Shown here: one piece after another, positions 62,169-64,000 of the stretch
Layout of the letters: each line of letters begins with the position of its first letter
Position numbering within the stretch: position 1 is the first letter of the stretch
Source of the DNA: Echinicola jeungdonensis
GTDB taxonomy: Bacteria > Bacteroidota > Bacteroidia > Cytophagales > Cyclobacteriaceae
Direction: 5' to 3'
DNA: 64,000 nt
Assembly (NCBI RefSeq): GCF_030409905.1
Contig: NZ_JAUFQT010000001.1
Location: forward strand, 1,944,001-2,008,000
Notes under the pieces: generated by a model
Told to the model about the DNA's origin: nothing
Database searches by the model: none
Seen by the model: the letters and a program-made list of their open reading frames with translations, nothing else
Made by a program: the position numbers and the translations under genes

Positions 62169-63575
62169 ATGCTCAACACATTAAACCTTAAGGCTTTTTT
62201 TCTGACAAGTATGCTCTGTGCTACCATTTTCCTGGCCAAAGCCCAGGATTCGGACCAGGCATACCGGAATACACTAAAAGCTACTTTGGACCGTATTGAG
62301 GATGTTTTTGAGATAAATCTCCAGTACAATGAAGATTTGGTGGAAGGAAAGGAATTGGATTATGCATTTTGGCGTATCGTTCCGGGGAATTTAGAAACTT
62401 CCCTTGCCCAAGTGTTGGCACCTTTTGACCTGACCTTTTTTGAAAAACCCAATGCACTTTATAGAATTACCAAATTTGATTACCCAAGAAGGTCTGTCTC
62501 CTTTGGAGAAGATCATCTAAATTACCTTTCCGGATTGTATTCTAATAAAATGGAATGGGAATCCAGGAAAGCTGAAATGAAAAGTTGTTTGATTGAAGCT
62601 TTGGGCATAGATGACTTGCCCGAGACTCCAGCATCCCAACCGATCATAACCCAAAGAAGAAAATACAAAGGCTATTCTGTTGAAAATGTAGCCTTAGAAG
62701 TTTTGCCTGGTGTTTATACTACCGGATCGGTGTATAAACCCAGGCCTTTTAAGAAAAACCATCCCGTTATCATTACTCCCAACGGCCACTTTGGCCAGGG
62801 AAGATACAGGGAAAGTGAACAAATCCGCTGTTCAATATTGGCTAAAATGGGAGCTGTGGTAGTCAGTTATGACCTTTTTGCCTGGGGGGAATCCCGTTTA
62901 CAATTCCCTTCCACAGCTCACAAGACAAGCATTGCCCATACCATCCAAACATGGAATGGAATAAAGTGGCTGGACTACCTGACCTCGCTTCCGGAAACGG
63001 ATCCCGATAAAGTTGGGATTACAGGAGGTTCTGGTGGAGGTTCCCAGACTATGTTATTGACAGCCATAGATGATCGCATTGAAGTGTCCGTACCGGTAGT
63101 GATGCTTTCTTCTCATTTTTCTGGAGGTTGCCCTTGCGAAAGCGGCAAGCCCATTCATCTCTGTGGAGGAGGAACCAACAATGCAGAAATTGCCGCTATG
63201 GCATCCCCAAAGCCTCTTTTGGTGATCTCCGATGGAGGAGATTGGACCCACACTGTACCCGAATTAGAATTTCCGTTTATCGAATATATTTATGGTTTTT
63301 ATGGAGAAAAGGATAAAGTGAAAAATTCCCATTTCCCGGAAGAAGGCCATAATTATAAAGTTTCCAAACGACAATCCATGTATCCTTTTATGGCCAAATA
63401 CCTGGGCCTGGACATTGAAAAAGTTTTAGGTGAAAACGGATTGGTTAAGGAGGATGACGTTACACTCGAATCCGAGGAGGAATTAAAAGTGTTTGGAAAA
63501 GACGGGGAAGACCTGCCAAAAGGTGCCATCAAAGGCCTTGAAGCACTTTACCATATGTTGGAAAAAGCCCAATAA
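62169..63575 (+). CDS. Secreted alpha/beta hydrolase (esterase candidate) with N-terminal STN-like domain
   Basis: 468 residues from the ATG at 62169, which gives the signal peptide MLNTLNLKAFFLTSMLC...AKAQ; an ATG at 62130 would add 13 unlikely residues. Residues about 31-103 look like an STN domain, the short signalling domain of FecA/SusC receptors: TLKATLDRIEDVFEINLQYNEDL ... PGNLETSLAQVLAPFDLTFF. From about 150 an alpha/beta hydrolase follows: HPVIITPNGHFGQGRY, nucleophile elbow ITGGSGGGSQT (Ser288), Asp355 (VISDGGDW) and His394 (FPEEGHNYK). It resembles acetyl-xylan or pectin acetyl-esterases in plan. It begins 41 bases after the kinase and is probably the last gene of the operon. The substrate is unknown; pectin acetyl groups are my guess. 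Confidence 0.75.
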   Translation: MLNTLNLKAFFLTSMLCATIFLAKAQDSDQAYRNTLKATLDRIEDVFEINLQYNEDLVEGKELDYAFWRIVPGNLETSLAQVLAPFDLTFFEKPNALYRITKFDYPRRSVSFGEDHLNYLSGLYSNKMEWESRKAEMKSCLIEALGIDDLPETPASQPIITQRRKYKGYSVENVALEVLPGVYTTGSVYKPRPFKKNHPVIITPNGHFGQGRYRESEQIRCSILAKMGAVVVSYDLFAWGESRLQFPSTAHKTSIAHTIQTWNGIKWLDYLTSLPETDPDKVGITGGSGGGSQTMLLTAIDDRIEVSVPVVMLSSHFSGGCPCESGKPIHLCGGGTNNAEIAAMASPKPLLVISDGGDWTHTVPELEFPFIEYIYGFYGEKDKVKNSHFPEEGHNYKVSKRQSMYPFMAKYLGLDIEKVLGENGLVKEDDVTLESEEELKVFGKDGEDLPKGAIKGLEALYHMLEKAQ

Positions 63576-63757
63576 TTCCAGGTCTATTTGATAGATACCC
63601 ATGGGAAAAAGCAATTTTTCCTGTTTGGCCATTTTGGTGATTTATCAAATTATCCGAAAGAGCTTGATTATAACTGATATTCCCCGGGAAAGGAAATGAT
63701 TTTACCCAAAATAAAACGCTGGTCGATAGACCATTAATTTTCAAACTAACTCGTACA

Positions 63758-64000
63758 ATGATGAAATTCTGGATGAAGCTGGCTGTATTGTTCTTTTTAA
63801 TTACCAATACCGTCCTGATGGCCCAATCCCGTGAAACTCCTTGGAAACTGTGGTATAATGAACCTGCTTCCAATTGGAACGAAGCTTTGCCGGTGGGCAA
63901 TGGTAGATTGGGAGCCATGGTTTTTGGGGCTCCTGCCATGGAAAGATTACAGTTGAATGAAGAGACCATCTGGGCAGGCTCTCCCAATAGCAATGCCCAT
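63758..64000 (+). CDS. GH95-family alpha-L-fucosidase/galactosidase, N-terminal fragment
   Basis: 81 codons from the ATG at 63758 (or the next ATG at 63761) to the window edge, with no stop, so it is truncated by the window. Signal peptide [22 protein letters not shown]. The mature start [46 protein letters not shown] is the well-known N-terminal signature of GH95. GH95 enzymes remove alpha-L-fucose or alpha-L-galactose, both found on RG-II and xyloglucan. The gene lies about 180 bases after the esterase stop, across weak hairpins at 63604-63621 and 63720-63733, so it could be a separate unit. Confidence 0.9.
   Translation, partial: MMKFWMKLAVLFFLITNTVLMAQSRETPWKLWYNEPASNWNEALPVGNGRLGAMVFGAPAMERLQLNEETIWAGSPNSNAH

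Noticed and set aside
63604..63733. Strong terminator before the GH95 gene
   Set aside because: The hairpins at 63604-63621 and 63720-63733 have short stems (7 and 5 bp) and no T-tract, so I did not call a terminator.
1..64000. CRISPR array, tRNA, rRNA, prophage or transposon genes
   Set aside because: No regularly spaced repeats, RNA gene signatures, integrases or transposases were seen on reading the whole window; only short non-coding intergenic repeats are present.

Overview
This 64 kb window is from a Bacteroidota chromosome. The evidence is SusC/SusD pairs, an ECF sigma/FecR pair next to a SusC receptor with an STN domain, many secreted or lipoprotein CAZymes, and starts that mostly lack Shine-Dalgarno sequences. 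A marine Cyclobacteriaceae-like organism (Cyclobacterium, Echinicola or Algoriphagus type) is my inference from overall style, not a sequence match. All genes lie on the + strand. No rRNA, tRNA, CRISPR array, transposase or phage gene was seen.

The locus is a large pectin-utilisation region. (1) 1-3833: end of a SusC, its SusD, and a PL1 pectate lyase. (2) 4272-15124: a secreted DUF5060/GH140-like protein, then a sugar-catabolic operon. The operon has a COG2407 (fucose/arabinose isomerase-like) enzyme, a split transketolase, a ribose-type ABC transporter with a DUF2291 protein, and a glycerol-kinase-like FGGY kinase with one altered pocket residue. (3) 15539-21812: a DHDPS/NAL-family aldolase, a sodium:solute symporter, a full-length FucI-type isomerase, and a second DUF5060/GH140-like protein. 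(4) 21996-25029: GH28 and PL10. (5) 25268-39393: ECF sigma, FecR, STN-SusC and SusD, followed by a paralogous SusCD pair. The second pair has only a decayed FecR remnant, and its SusC has lost the STN domain. (6) 39487-63575: two more PL1 lyases, a DUF3826-type protein, a beta-helix/barrel protein, a GH140 apiosidase candidate, GH28, GH43-like, a beta-propeller protein and GH78. These are followed by a second aldolase + symporter module with an iron-type alcohol dehydrogenase, PdxA2, a DUF1537 acid-sugar kinase and an alpha/beta hydrolase that carries an N-terminal STN-like domain. The start of a GH95 gene runs off the right edge.

Working model: PL1, PL10 and GH28 enzymes cut polygalacturonan, GH78 and GH95 remove rhamnose and fucose/galactose, and the GH140-like enzymes release D-apiose. 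The operon at 6016-15124 fits D-apiose import and conversion through an apulose-like intermediate (isomerase, kinase, two-subunit transketolase). Abundant pectate lyases together with apiosidase-like enzymes and an apiose-type operon suggest an apiogalacturonan (seagrass zosterin, duckweed pectin) or RG-II substrate. The PdxA2/DUF1537 pair fits a tetronate-type acid-sugar route to dihydroxyacetone phosphate. These substrate assignments are inference from gene content and residues, not measurements.
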